Positions 27,761 to 36,119 are shown, counted from the first letter of the stretch. The stretch: 43,738 nucleotides of DNA from DATLFS01 sp035540935 (GCA_035540935.1 DATLFS010000039.1:1-43738); one strand, 5' to 3'. The notes: generated by a model from the letters alone, not told the origin. Program-made: numbers and translations.

Positions 27761-29098
27761 ATGAAGACGAAGACCTTCTACCGGTGCGCGGAGTGCGCCT
27801 TCTCTTCCTCCAAGTGGTTCGGTCGCTGCCCCGGCTGCGGCTCTTGGAGCAGCGCCGGCGAGGCGCCGCCGCAGATCGCGGGCCGCGTGGCGCTGCCGCC
27901 CGTAGAGCCCCTGGGGGCCGCGGCGGTCGAGGCCGGGCGCTTCTCGACCGGGCTCCCCGAGGTCGACCGCGTTCTCGGCGGAGGCCTGGTGGCGGGCGGC
28001 GTCCTGTTGCTGGCGGGCGAGCCCGGCATCGGCAAGTCGACGCTGGTCCTGCAGCTTCTCGCCGGGGTGACGGCCGCCGGCCGCCGTCCGCTGCTCGTCA
28101 CCGGTGAGGAGTCGCCGGAGCAGGTGGCGCTTCGCGCGCGGCGGCTCGATGCCGGCGCGGAGGGGGTGAGAGCCGTGGGAACCACGGTCCTCGAGGAGGC
28201 GCTCGCGGCCGCGACGGCGGAGAACGCGGACGTGCTGGTGGTCGACTCGATCCAAACTCTCTCGTCCGCCGCCGCAGGCGCGCCGGGCGGGTCGGTCGTC
28301 CAGGTGCGCGACTGCGCGGCCGCTCTGATCCGGCACGCGAAAACGACGGGTGCGGTCGTCGTCGTCGTGGGGCACGTCACGAAAGACGGTGCCGTCGCGG
28401 GGCCCAAGACGCTCGAGCACCTGGTCGACGTCGTGCTCTCTCTCGACGGCGAGCGCAGCGGCACGCTCCGCCTGCTGAGGGCTATGAAGAACAGGTTCGG
28501 ACCCTGCGACGAGACGGGGGTCTTCACCATGAGCGGCACCGGGCTCGTCCCTGTACCCGATCCCTCCTCGTTTCTCCTCGCCGACCGCACGCACGGCGTC
28601 CCGGGCTCGATCGTGTTCCCCTCTCTCGAGGGCACGCGACCGGTGCTCGTGGAGCTTCAGGCCCTCGTGACCAGATCGGCGGCACCGCAACCGCGGCGCG
28701 TCGTCATCGGACTTGATCCTGCCCGTATCGCGATGCTTCTCGGCGTCCTCGACGGGCGGGCGGGAGTGACGTTCGTCGATCGCGACGTCTTCGCCGCCGC
28801 CGCCGGCGGGTTCGCCGTGCGCGAACCCGCGGCCGATCTAGCACTCGCTCTCGCGTTGCACTCGGCACGGTCCGGGCGTCCGCTTGCGTCGGATGTCGTC
28901 GCCGTGGGTGAGGTCGGCCTCGGAGGAGAAGTCCGTCGCGTGCCCGGCGTCGAGCGCCGGCTGGCCGAGGCGGCGCGGCTCGGAGTACGGCACGCCCTGG
29001 TTCCGAGGGGGACCGACGCCGTGCACGCTTCTCTACGCGTCGAGGTCGTAGAGAACCTACGAGCCGCCGTTGATGTGCTGTCGGGGGCGCCGCGTTGA
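27761..29098 (+). CDS. radA: DNA repair protein RadA (Sms)
   Basis: 445 residues. A four-cysteine zinc finger at the N-terminus (YRCAECAFSSSKWFGRCPGC), a RecA-like ATPase with Walker A GEPGIGKST from residue 86, the RadA-specific KNRFG motif (Lys243) and a C-terminal Lon-like domain (SDVVAVGEVGLGGEVRRV). It promotes branch migration during recombination. ATG 27761 agrees with the leaderless element. In many actinobacteria disA follows; here carD does. Confidence 0.97.
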   Translation: MKTKTFYRCAECAFSSSKWFGRCPGCGSWSSAGEAPPQIAGRVALPPVEPLGAAAVEAGRFSTGLPEVDRVLGGGLVAGGVLLLAGEPGIGKSTLVLQLLAGVTAAGRRPLLVTGEESPEQVALRARRLDAGAEGVRAVGTTVLEEALAAATAENADVLVVDSIQTLSSAAAGAPGGSVVQVRDCAAALIRHAKTTGAVVVVVGHVTKDGAVAGPKTLEHLVDVVLSLDGERSGTLRLLRAMKNRFGPCDETGVFTMSGTGLVPVPDPSSFLLADRTHGVPGSIVFPSLEGTRPVLVELQALVTRSAAPQPRRVVIGLDPARIAMLLGVLDGRAGVTFVDRDVFAAAAGGFAVREPAADLALALALHSARSGRPLASDVVAVGEVGLGGEVRRVPGVERRLAEAARLGVRHALVPRGTDAVHASLRVEVVENLRAAVDVLSGAPR

Positions 29099-29228
29099 TC
29101 GCTCGCTTCGGTGGAGCGACCCTCGTGCTACCCTTGGTGAACCGGGCGGCTCCGCGGCGAGCCCCTTCTTCTCAGACGAGAGGCGCCGTTTGGGCGCCCT
29201 TGTTGTCGGACGTCAGGGAGGGTCCTGA
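29099..29228 (+). promoter_or_regulatory. carD promoter and leader with small hairpin
   Basis: 130 bases without a gene. A TACCCT at about 29130 preceded by TTCGGT 16 bases upstream is a plausible promoter. The leader holds a 6-bp stem GGCGCC/GGCGCC with a GTTTG loop at 29182-29198 followed by a T-rich TTGTTGT, ending 30 bases before the carD start. Structure is seen; attenuation would be inference. Confidence 0.35.
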
Positions 29229-29711
29229 GTGAAGTTTTCTGTTGGCGACAAGGTCGTGTACCCGCACCACGGTGCCGCGGTCATCGAGGATCTCCAAGAG
29301 AAGGAGATGTTCGGCGAGAAGCGGCAGTACTTCATCCTCAAGCTCGCCTACCAAGACCTGACCCTGATGGTCCCGACCGACTCGACCGAGGAGGTCGGCC
29401 TCCGGAGCGTCACCTCGGCGAAGGAGATGCCGAAGGTCTTCAAGGAGCTCAAGAAGGTCGAGCCGACGCAGAACACCACCAATTGGTCCCGCCGCTTCAA
29501 GGCGAACGTCGAGAAGCTGAAGTCGGGTGACATCTACAAGGTCGTCGAGGTCGTCCGCAGCCTGCACCAACGAGACAAGGAGAAAGGCCTCTCCGCCGGC
29601 GAGAAGCGGATGCTCACGAAGGCGCGGCAGATCCTCGTCTCCGAGTTGTCCTTCGCCAAGGGCGTGGGTGAGGAGGAGGCCGAGCAGATGCTCGACGAGG
29701 TCCTCGGATAG
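29229..29711 (+). CDS. carD: CarD-family RNA polymerase-binding transcription regulator
   Basis: 160 residues. The N-terminal Tudor-like RNA-polymerase-interaction domain starts FSVGDKVVYPHHGAAVI, and the C-terminal helical domain includes the NTTNWSRRFKAN region with the conserved Trp that contacts the promoter bubble. CarD stabilises open complexes at rRNA and other promoters in actinobacteria. The GTG start has GGGAGG upstream. Its TAG stop overlaps the ispD reading frame at ATA 29708. Confidence 0.96.
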   Translation: MKFSVGDKVVYPHHGAAVIEDLQEKEMFGEKRQYFILKLAYQDLTLMVPTDSTEEVGLRSVTSAKEMPKVFKELKKVEPTQNTTNWSRRFKANVEKLKSGDIYKVVEVVRSLHQRDKEKGLSAGEKRMLTKARQILVSELSFAKGVGEEEAEQMLDEVLG

Positions 29712-30388
29712 AGAGCGCCTCCGATCGCCGTACGGCGGCGATCCTGGTCGCAGCCGGGCGCGGCGACCGAGCCCGCACGAGTCCCGAGGATCTTCCGAAG
29801 CAGTTCCGGCAGGTGGCCGGGCGTGCCGTCGTCGCGTGGTCGGCCGATCTCCTGCGCACCGCCGGATGCGGGCCGATCGTCCTGGTAGCGCCCGCCGCCC
29901 ATCTGGATACGGCGCGATCCCTGGTCGAGGACGTTCTGGTCGTGGCAGGTGGCGATACCCGGTCCGAGTCGGTGTTGAGGGGGCTCGAGCACGTGCGCTC
30001 CGACCGGGTCGTGATCCACGACGCGGTGCGGCCCTGCGCGAGCCCGCGGCTGGTTCGGGGCGTGCTCGAGGCTCTCGGTGACGCCGACGGGGCCGCGAGC
30101 GCGCTGCCGGTAGAGGAGACCCTGAAGCGGGTGGCACCGGACGGGCGCATCGAGGAGACGGTCGAGCGCGAGGGCATGTGGCGCACCCAGACCCCTCAGG
30201 CATTCCGCACGGACGCGTTGCGCGCTGCGTATGAGTCCGTGCCCACTCCCGCCACCGATGAGGCGCAGGTCCTCGAGCGCTCGGGGCGCAAGGTCGTGGT
30301 GGTGCGCGGCGAGCGCACCAACGTCAAGGTCACCTTTCCGGAAGATCTGGATCTCGCCGCAGCCCTCTTGGGGAGGAGCCGACGATGA
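29708..30388 (+). CDS. ispD: 2-C-methyl-D-erythritol 4-phosphate cytidylyltransferase, non-canonical start
   Basis: MEP-pathway enzyme making CDP-ME from MEP and CTP. The nucleotide-binding loop ILVAAGRGDRAR and LPKQF (29741 onward) are essential and complete, followed by DAVRPCASPRLV, the TQTPQAFR motif and TDEAQVLE. The frame is open from a TGA at 29669 but contains no ATG, GTG or TTG before the active-site loop; the first is GTG 29813, which would delete it. ATA 29708 overlaps the carD stop (ATAG) and gives a normal 12-residue lead; CTG 29744 is inside the essential strand. About 226 residues. The stop overlaps ispF (ATGA). Confidence 0.85.
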   Translation: MESASDRRTAAILVAAGRGDRARTSPEDLPKQFRQVAGRAVVAWSADLLRTAGCGPIVLVAPAAHLDTARSLVEDVLVVAGGDTRSESVLRGLEHVRSDRVVIHDAVRPCASPRLVRGVLEALGDADGAASALPVEETLKRVAPDGRIEETVEREGMWRTQTPQAFRTDALRAAYESVPTPATDEAQVLERSGRKVVVVRGERTNVKVTFPEDLDLAAALLGRSRR

Positions 30389-30861
30389 CGATCAGGGTCG
30401 GCCACGGGATAGACGTTCACCGGTTCGACGCGACTCGTCCGCTCGTGCTCGGCGGCCTGGACATCCCCGGCGCGCCGGGGCTGACGGGGCATTCGGATGC
30501 CGACGTGGTGAGCCACGCCATCGCCGACGCGCTGCTGGGTGCCGCGGGTCTAGGTGACCTGGGAACCCACTTCCCCAGCGACGAACGCTGGCGCGACGCG
30601 TCGAGCATCGACATCCTGCGCGAGGTAACGCGTCTGTTGGCCGCGGCGGGCGCGTCGATCGTGAACGTGGACGTGACCGTCGTCGCCGAAGCCCCGCGGT
30701 TGGCGCCCTACCGGGATGAGATGCGAAAGCGCGTTGCCGGCGCGCTCGCCTGTGATCCGGGACTGATCTCGATCAAGGCGACGACGACCGACGGCATCGG
30801 GTTCACCGGCCGCCGCGAAGGCATGGCGGCTCTCGCCGTCGCGCTCGTGGAGAGCACGTAG
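30385..30861 (+). CDS. ispF: 2-C-methyl-D-erythritol 2,4-cyclodiphosphate synthase
   Basis: 158 residues. Metal and substrate motifs are all visible: GHGIDVHRF at the N-terminus (Asp, His ligands), HSDADVVSHAIADALLGAAGLGDLGTHFP, and KATTTDGIGFTGRREG at the C-terminus. It follows IspD in the MEP pathway (IspE is not here) and overlaps it by 4 bases. ispD-ispF-cysS is a common bacterial order. Confidence 0.97.
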   Translation: MTIRVGHGIDVHRFDATRPLVLGGLDIPGAPGLTGHSDADVVSHAIADALLGAAGLGDLGTHFPSDERWRDASSIDILREVTRLLAAAGASIVNVDVTVVAEAPRLAPYRDEMRKRVAGALACDPGLISIKATTTDGIGFTGRREGMAALAVALVEST

Positions 30862-30864
30862 GCT
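30859..30864 (+). promoter_or_regulatory. Leaderless -10 element, TAGGCT
   Basis: TAGGCT starts on the ispF stop codon and ends 7 bases before the cysS GTG. No Shine-Dalgarno sequence. Confidence 0.4.
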
Positions 30865-30871
30865 ACGCGCC

Positions 30872-32296
30872 GTGCCCATCCAGATCTACGACTCGTTGAA
30901 GCGCGAGCCGGTTCCGTTCGAGACCGAAGAGCCAGGCCGCGTGCGGATGTACGCCTGCGGACCCACCGTGTACAACTACGTTCACATCGGCAACGCGCGC
31001 ACGCTGGTGTGGTTCGACTTCATCCGCCGCTATCTGACCTATCGCGGCTACGACGTCACCTACGTCATGAACTACACAGACGTCGACGACAAGATCATCG
31101 AACGTTCGAAGATCGAGAAGCTCCCGGTCGATGCCATCACGCAGAAATACGAGCGGGCGTTCGAAGAAGACATGGCGGCTTTGGGCGCTCGCGCCGCGGA
31201 CATCGTCTGCCGTGCCACTACGCATATAGGCGACATGGTTGCGGCGATCGAGCGTCTGATCGAGGCCGGTGTCGCCTACGAGGTCGAGGGGGATGTGTGG
31301 TTCGCGGTCGAGCGATTCCCCGCGTATGGACGCCTCTCCGGTCGCACGCTCGAGGATCTCCGCTCTGGTGAGCGCGTCGAGCCGAACCCGAACAAGCGTC
31401 ATCCGGTCGACTTCGCCTTGTGGAAAGCGGCGAAGGAGGGCGAGCCGTCGTGGCCGTCCCCGTGGGGCGCAGGGCGACCCGGCTGGCACATCGAGTGCTC
31501 CGTGATGTCGACGAAGTACCTCGGCATGCCGTTCGACCTCCACGGCGGCGGAAGCGACCTCATATTCCCGCACCACGAGAACGAGATCGCCGAGGCCGAG
31601 GCGACCGGCGGATCGTCGTTCGTGCGGCACTGGCTGCACGCGGGGATGGTCCAGATGGGCGAGACCAAGATGTCGAAGTCGCTCGGGAACATCGTCCTGG
31701 CGCACGATGCGATCGCGCAGGTCGGCGGCGAGCCACTGCGCTATTGGGCACTTAGCGCGTCGTACCGAGCGCAGACGCCGTTCACCGAGGAGGTGTTGGC
31801 CGACGCGCGGGCGTCGTATGAGCGCTGGCAGACGTTCGCGGTGGCGGCTCGCCACGTATTGGGAGACGACTATCCCGTGCTCGACGCGAGGCCCGTGCGC
31901 GCGGGTGACGAAGTCATCGACGATCCGTTCGTGGCGCGCTTCGTCGAGGCGATGGACGACGACTTCAATTCGGCGGGCGCGTTCGCCGTCGTGCATGAGG
32001 TCGTGCGCGATGCGAACAAGGCGATCGATTCCGGCGACCGCGAAACGTTGCTGGCCCTCACGCGCACGTTCGTAGAGCTGTCCGAGGTGCTCGGCTTCGC
32101 GTTCGAGAGTGACGCCGGCTCCTCCGAATTGGTCGGGGGTTTGGTCGAGTACCTCCTCGAGCTCCGGGAGGCGGCGCGCGCCGAGCGCGCCTTCGAGCGC
32201 GCCGACCAGATCCGCGACCGGCTCACGTCGCTGGGGGTCGTCATCGAAGACACTTCTGCCGGCCCGCGGTGGCGCGTCGGACCGGCTCCCGACTGA
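30872..32296 (+). CDS. cysS: Cysteinyl-tRNA synthetase
   Basis: 474 residues, class I. Zinc ligand Cys about 29 next to GPTVYNYVHIGNART (HIGH motif), later zinc residues in HIECSVMS and HHENE, and the KMSKSLGN loop about 267. The C-terminal DALR/helical anticodon region is complete. GTG 30872 is the only sensible start, with a leaderless element ahead. The 3' end overlaps rlmB if that gene uses GTG 32269. Confidence 0.97.
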   Translation: MPIQIYDSLKREPVPFETEEPGRVRMYACGPTVYNYVHIGNARTLVWFDFIRRYLTYRGYDVTYVMNYTDVDDKIIERSKIEKLPVDAITQKYERAFEEDMAALGARAADIVCRATTHIGDMVAAIERLIEAGVAYEVEGDVWFAVERFPAYGRLSGRTLEDLRSGERVEPNPNKRHPVDFALWKAAKEGEPSWPSPWGAGRPGWHIECSVMSTKYLGMPFDLHGGGSDLIFPHHENEIAEAEATGGSSFVRHWLHAGMVQMGETKMSKSLGNIVLAHDAIAQVGGEPLRYWALSASYRAQTPFTEEVLADARASYERWQTFAVAARHVLGDDYPVLDARPVRAGDEVIDDPFVARFVEAMDDDFNSAGAFAVVHEVVRDANKAIDSGDRETLLALTRTFVELSEVLGFAFESDAGSSELVGGLVEYLLELREAARAERAFERADQIRDRLTSLGVVIEDTSAGPRWRVGPAPD

Positions 32297-33099
32297 AGTT
32301 GAGCGGCGGCAGGAAGCCACGGCGCGCCGCGGCTGCCCCCGACGAGACCACCGTCTTGCCGGGGCGCCGTCCGGTCATCGAGCTGCTGCGGAGCGGCGCC
32401 GGGGCCGAGAAGGTGCTGATCGCGCGCGAGCTGGATCCATCGAAGACGATCGCCGAGATCCGGAAGCTCGCGCAGGGCGCGGCCGTGCCTGTGCGCGTCG
32501 TTCCCCGCACGGAGGTGGACCGCCTTGCCGGCGGCTCCAACCATCAAGGCGTTGTCGCGATCACCGGGCGCTACCGCTATGCGCCGCTGGACCGGTTGCT
32601 GGCGGCGGAGGCGCCGCGTCTCCTGTTCGTCGATGGGGTGACCGATCCCCACAACCTGGGGTCGCTCCTTCGTTCGGCCGACGGCGCCGGATTCACCGGC
32701 GTGGTGGTGCCGTCGCGGCGTTCGGCTGCGGTAAACGCGACGGTGCGGCGGGTGGCGGCCGGCGCCGCCGAGGTCGTCCCCGTCGCGCGGGTGGACAGCC
32801 TGCGGGCGGCCGTCTCCGACGCCCGGGCGGCGGGCCTGTGGCTGGCCGGCCTCTCCGAGCGCGGCGCCGAAGACCTGTGGACCTCACCCCTGCTCGAGCC
32901 CCCCGTCGGTCTCGTGGTCGGCGCGGAGGATCGCGGGCTGAGCCGGGGGATCCAGGAGGCATGCGATGCCCTCGTCCGTATCCCATCGGCGGGTCGCCTC
33001 GACGCGCTGAACGTGGCGGTGGCCGGCGCCATCGCGATGTTCGAGGTCGCACGGCGCGCCGCCCCCGGCAGCGCAGAGCGGGATTCGGCTACGCTCTGA
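32269..33099 (+). CDS. rlmB: 23S rRNA (guanosine-2'-O-)-methyltransferase RlmB/TrmH-type
   Basis: SPOUT methyltransferase, 276 residues. A basic N-terminus, substrate-binding domain (about 30-110) with NHQGVVA, then the knotted SAM domain with VTDPHNLGSLLRSADGAGFTG, VGAEDRGLSR and IPSAGRLDALNVAVAGAIAMFE. It probably methylates a ribose in 23S rRNA (G2251 in E. coli). Start uncertain: GTG 32269 overlaps cysS by 28 bases, while TTG 32299, 2 bases after the cysS stop, gives a 266-residue protein; neither has a clear Shine-Dalgarno sequence. Confidence 0.92.
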   Translation: MARRTGSRLKLSGGRKPRRAAAAPDETTVLPGRRPVIELLRSGAGAEKVLIARELDPSKTIAEIRKLAQGAAVPVRVVPRTEVDRLAGGSNHQGVVAITGRYRYAPLDRLLAAEAPRLLFVDGVTDPHNLGSLLRSADGAGFTGVVVPSRRSAAVNATVRRVAAGAAEVVPVARVDSLRAAVSDARAAGLWLAGLSERGAEDLWTSPLLEPPVGLVVGAEDRGLSRGIQEACDALVRIPSAGRLDALNVAVAGAIAMFEVARRAAPGSAERDSATL

Positions 33100-33124
33100 T
33101 CGACGCTGCGGAAGTGAGGGATGC

Positions 33125-33772
33125 ATGGCGGTGCGGTTGGGGGAGGTCTCGTCGCTCGACCTCGACGACGAGGAACTGGTCCGGCGCGCTCGTGAGGGTG
33201 ACGAACGCGCCCTAGATGCACTACTCGGGCGGTATAGGCATTACGCCCGCGCCAAGGCCCGCGCCTATTTCCTCGCGGGAGCCGACAAGGACGACCTCGT
33301 GCAAGAGGGCATGATCGGGTTGTTCAAGGCGGTGCGCGACTTCCGCAGCGATCAGAATGTCGCCTTTCGGGCTTTCGCCGAACTGTGCATCAAGAGGCAG
33401 ATCATCACGGCGATCAAATCGTCGAGAAGACAGAAGCATCTGCCGCTCAACTCCTACGTCTCCTTGAACAGCCCGGTCTCCAGCGAGGCAGAGGACGAGT
33501 CCGCGCGTTTCGACGCGGCTGCTCCGGCGGCTGCGACGGACCCCGCCGAGCTCGTGATCTCGGCGGAGGAGATCGCGTCGATCAAGGGGGCACTCCGCAC
33601 GCTCCTCTCGACGCTCGAGACGGACGTGCTACGCCTCTACATGGACGGCCGCTCTTATCAGGAGATCGCCGAAACGCTGGGACGCCATGTGAAGTCGATC
33701 GATAACGCGCTGCAGCGCATCAAGCGCAAACTCGAGGAACACGTGCGCGAACGCGCCCATCATTCGAAGTGA
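33125..33772 (+). CDS. sigH: RNA polymerase sigma factor, SigH (sigma-30)-like
   Basis: 215 residues with region 2 (DDLVQEGMIGLFKAVRDF and FRAFAELCIKRQIITAIK) and region 4 (LETDVLRLYMDGRSYQEIAETLGR). The linker RQKHLPLNSYVSLNSP is characteristic of Bacillus SigH. Firmicutes have cysS, rlmB and sigH in the same order (with extra small genes between). In non-sporulating relatives this factor serves stress or stationary-phase roles; its regulon here is unknown. GAAGTGAGGG ahead of ATG 33125 serves as Shine-Dalgarno sequence. Gene symbol by Bacillus convention, not mycobacterial SigH. Confidence 0.9.
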   Translation: MAVRLGEVSSLDLDDEELVRRAREGDERALDALLGRYRHYARAKARAYFLAGADKDDLVQEGMIGLFKAVRDFRSDQNVAFRAFAELCIKRQIITAIKSSRRQKHLPLNSYVSLNSPVSSEAEDESARFDAAAPAAATDPAELVISAEEIASIKGALRTLLSTLETDVLRLYMDGRSYQEIAETLGRHVKSIDNALQRIKRKLEEHVRERAHHSK

Positions 33773-33804
33773 TCCGGGTAAGCAGGCGGTAACCTACTTT
33801 CCGT

Positions 33805-33878
33805 GCTGGAGTAGCTCAGGCTGGTAGAGCAACCGCCTTGTAAGCGGTAGGTCGCAGGTTCGAATCCTGTCTCCAGCT
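33805..33878 (+). tRNA. tRNA-Thr (anticodon TGT)
   Basis: 74 bases. Acceptor GCTGGAG/CTCCAGC (7 bp), D stem GCTC/GAGC, anticodon stem ACCGC/GCGGT around loop CTTGTAA giving TGT, T arm GCAGG-TTCGAAT-CCTGT, discriminator T; CCA is not encoded. A TAACCT/TACTTT -10-like run lies about 5-12 bases upstream. Confidence 0.96.
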
Positions 33879-33904
33879 CGGAACCGGCCGCGAGGGAGAC
33901 TCAG

Positions 33905-35185
33905 GTGGACCGTTCAGAAGAGACGACCGCTCCGGATACCTCACACGAATCGCCGTGGGAAACCGCGCGCGCACAGCTCGACGAGGTGGCGGAGCTGATG
34001 GGTCTCGCTCCCGGCGTGCACCAGATCCTTCGTTCGCCGAAGCGCGCCCTCGTCGTGTCGGTCCCGTTCCGGATGGACGACGGGTCGACCCGGGTGTATC
34101 AGGGGTACCGCGTACATCACAACGTAACGCGAGGCCCGGCCAAGGGGGGTATCCGTTACGCGCCGCAGGTCGACCTCGATGAGGTCAAGGCGCTGGCCAT
34201 GTGGATGACGTGGAAGTGCGCGATCGCCGGCATCCCCTTCGGCGGTGCCAAGGGGGGCGTCGCGGTGGACGTGCGAGCACACTCGCGCGCGGAGCTCGAG
34301 CGGATGACGCGTCGTTTCGCCTCCGAGATCCTGCCTCTCATCGGGCCCGAGCGCGACATCCCGGCGCCCGACATGAACACGAACGAAGAGGTCATGTCCT
34401 GGATCATGGATACGTACTCGATGAACAAGGGCTATTCGGCGCCCGGCGTGGTGACCGGCAAGCCGGTGGCGATCGGGGGCTCGAAAGGCCGCGGCGGCGC
34501 TACGAGCCGCGGGGTCATGTACGTGCTCTTTTCCACCCTGAAGCAGCTCGGGCTCGGTCTCGAGGAGGTCTCGGTCGCGATCCAGGGCTACGGGAAGGTC
34601 GGCGGCCACGCCGCGCAACTCCTTCACGACGCGGGATGTCGTGTCGTCGCGGTCAGCGACATCGACGGCGGTCTCTACCGCGAGAAGGGTCTCGACCCCG
34701 AGGCCATCAATCGCCACAAGCGCGAGGCCGGCACCGTCTCCGGGTTCCCCGGTGCGGAGCGCATCACCAACGAAGAGCTCCTAGAGGTCGACTGCGACGT
34801 CCTCGTCCCGGCCGCGGTCGAAGGTGTGATCACCGTGAAGAACGCGGATCGGGTCCGGGCCAAGATCGTGTGCGAAGCGGCGAACGGCCCCGTCACCTTC
34901 GAGGCCGACAAGATCCTGGCCGACCGCGGGATCTTCGTTGTCCCCGACATCCTCGCCAACTCGGGCGGCGTGACCGTGTCCTACTTCGAATGGGTTCAGG
35001 ACATCCAGGCCTACTTCTGGAGCGAGGAAGAGGTGAACGACCGCCTGCGGTTGATCATGGAGCGATCCTTCGACGAGGTCTTCGAGCTCGCGCGGTCGAA
35101 GGGCTTGACGATGCGTCAGGCCGCACACTGGATCGGCGTGGGACGCGTGGCGGAGGCCCACCTGACCCGCGGCCTGTTCCCCTGA
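33905..35185 (+). CDS. Glu/Leu/Phe/Val dehydrogenase family protein (probable NAD(P)-glutamate dehydrogenase)
   Basis: 426 residues. The N-terminal domain has GYRVHHNVTRGPAKGGIRYAP and PFGGAKGGVAVD with the substrate and catalytic lysines, PAPDMNTNEEVMSW, then the Rossmann domain with IQGYGKVGGHAA (GxGxxG-type) and ANGPVTFEAD, ILANSGGVTVSYFEWVQ. It interconverts glutamate and 2-oxoglutarate plus ammonia, or acts on a branched-chain amino acid; the motifs fit hexameric glutamate dehydrogenases best. GTG 33905 is preceded by GAGGGAGACT. It stands alone just after tRNA-Thr. Confidence 0.93.
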   Translation: MDRSEETTAPDTSHESPWETARAQLDEVAELMGLAPGVHQILRSPKRALVVSVPFRMDDGSTRVYQGYRVHHNVTRGPAKGGIRYAPQVDLDEVKALAMWMTWKCAIAGIPFGGAKGGVAVDVRAHSRAELERMTRRFASEILPLIGPERDIPAPDMNTNEEVMSWIMDTYSMNKGYSAPGVVTGKPVAIGGSKGRGGATSRGVMYVLFSTLKQLGLGLEEVSVAIQGYGKVGGHAAQLLHDAGCRVVAVSDIDGGLYREKGLDPEAINRHKREAGTVSGFPGAERITNEELLEVDCDVLVPAAVEGVITVKNADRVRAKIVCEAANGPVTFEADKILADRGIFVVPDILANSGGVTVSYFEWVQDIQAYFWSEEEVNDRLRLIMERSFDEVFELARSKGLTMRQAAHWIGVGRVAEAHLTRGLFP

Positions 35186-35226
35186 TACGCGGCTCGGAAA
35201 TCCGCCGTTGCGGAACGTCCGGCGAC

Positions 35227-35232
35227 TACCCT
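35227..35232 (+). promoter_or_regulatory. Leaderless -10 element, TACCCT
   Basis: TACCCT ends 7 bases before ATG 35240 with no Shine-Dalgarno sequence. The same hexamer at the same spacing precedes the otsB-like gene at 36963. Confidence 0.45.
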
Positions 35233-35239
35233 GAAGCCC

Positions 35240-35536
35240 ATGAGCGACAGGGAGATCCAGCACGAAACGCTTAGTGAGCGCGACGTAGACATCCTCGACT
35301 TCGAGCGGTCGTGGTGGAAGCACGCCGGCGTCAAGGAGCAGGCCATCCGCGACCGCTTCGACATGTCGGCCACGCGGTACTACCAGCTGCTGAACGATCT
35401 GCTCGAGAAACCCGCGGCGCTTGCCTACGACCCGATCCTCGTGAAGCGTCTCACCCGACTCCGGACGTACCGCCAGCGTCAGCGGGTTGCTCGCCTGCTC
35501 GGGACGGAATACGTCCCCAACGACGCCAGACGGTGA
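35240..35536 (+). CDS. DUF3263 domain protein
   Basis: 98 residues. The segment ILDFERSWWKHAGVKEQAIRDRFDMSATRYYQLLNDLLEKP is the DUF3263 domain, probably a helix-turn-helix (a sigma-70 region-4-like fold is suggested by the IRDRFDMSATRYYQLL helix pair), followed by a basic tail RLTRLRTYRQRQR. It is typical of Actinomycetota and often adjacent to a LytR_C protein, as here (16-base gap). Role unknown; DNA binding is inference. Confidence 0.88.
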   Translation: MSDREIQHETLSERDVDILDFERSWWKHAGVKEQAIRDRFDMSATRYYQLLNDLLEKPAALAYDPILVKRLTRLRTYRQRQRVARLLGTEYVPNDARR

Positions 35537-35552
35537 TCGCGGGCCGGTAAGT

Positions 35553-36119
35553 ATGGGCCGGCACTCGACCGGGGCCTCGTGGCCGTTCCTCCGTTCGTTC
35601 CTCGGATGGGTTCTGCCGTGGATGTTCGCGTTCGCCGTGCTCGGCGGCGGCGTCTGGGTCGGCGTGAACACGATCGGCGGAACGGATCAGACTGGCTTGT
35701 CCATCCAGCCGTCCCCGACTCCTACGCCTGCCGCCGCAACCGCCTCGCCGTCGCCTTCGCCGCCTCCGTCGCCGCGGGATACGCCCTCTAAGGCGTCACC
35801 GGGCCCCGCCGAGAAGACGGAGGCCTCTCCCGCAGTGTCGTTCGCCGGAACGACCGTCCAGGTACTGAACGGAACGGGAGGCGTCACGGGCGCGGCCGAG
35901 AGGATGGCGGACCGGCTCGCCCGCCTCGGCTTCGAGGTCATCGCGGTCGACGACGCACTGGGGAACTTCAGCAGGACGACCGTCTACTGGACGTCGGCGG
36001 CCTCACGTCCGCAGGCGGAGGCGCTGGCGGGCGCGAACGGCTGGATCGTGGAACCAAAGCCGGACAACCTGTCCACGACCGTCGACGTTCACGTGATCGT
36101 GGGGCTCGACGAGGCCTAG
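35553..36119 (+). CDS. LytR C-terminal domain (LytR_C) membrane protein
   Basis: 188 residues: short cytoplasmic N-terminus, one membrane helix (about 19-40), a Pro/Ser/Thr-rich extracytoplasmic linker (about 50-90) and a LytR_C domain (VQVLNGTGGVTGAAERMADRLARLGFEV to the end). Stand-alone LytR_C proteins with a membrane anchor are common in actinobacteria and are presumed to act at the cell wall; they lack the phosphotransferase domain of LytR-CpsA-Psr enzymes. ATG 35553 is the start giving a clean anchor. Its stop is 4 bases from that of the convergent lipoprotein gene. Confidence 0.88.
   Translation: MGRHSTGASWPFLRSFLGWVLPWMFAFAVLGGGVWVGVNTIGGTDQTGLSIQPSPTPTPAAATASPSPSPPPSPRDTPSKASPGPAEKTEASPAVSFAGTTVQVLNGTGGVTGAAERMADRLARLGFEVIAVDDALGNFSRTTVYWTSAASRPQAEALAGANGWIVEPKPDNLSTTVDVHVIVGLDEA

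Noticed and set aside
29813..30388. ispD starting at GTG 29813
   Set aside because: It would remove the nucleotide-binding loop, which is intact upstream in the same frame.
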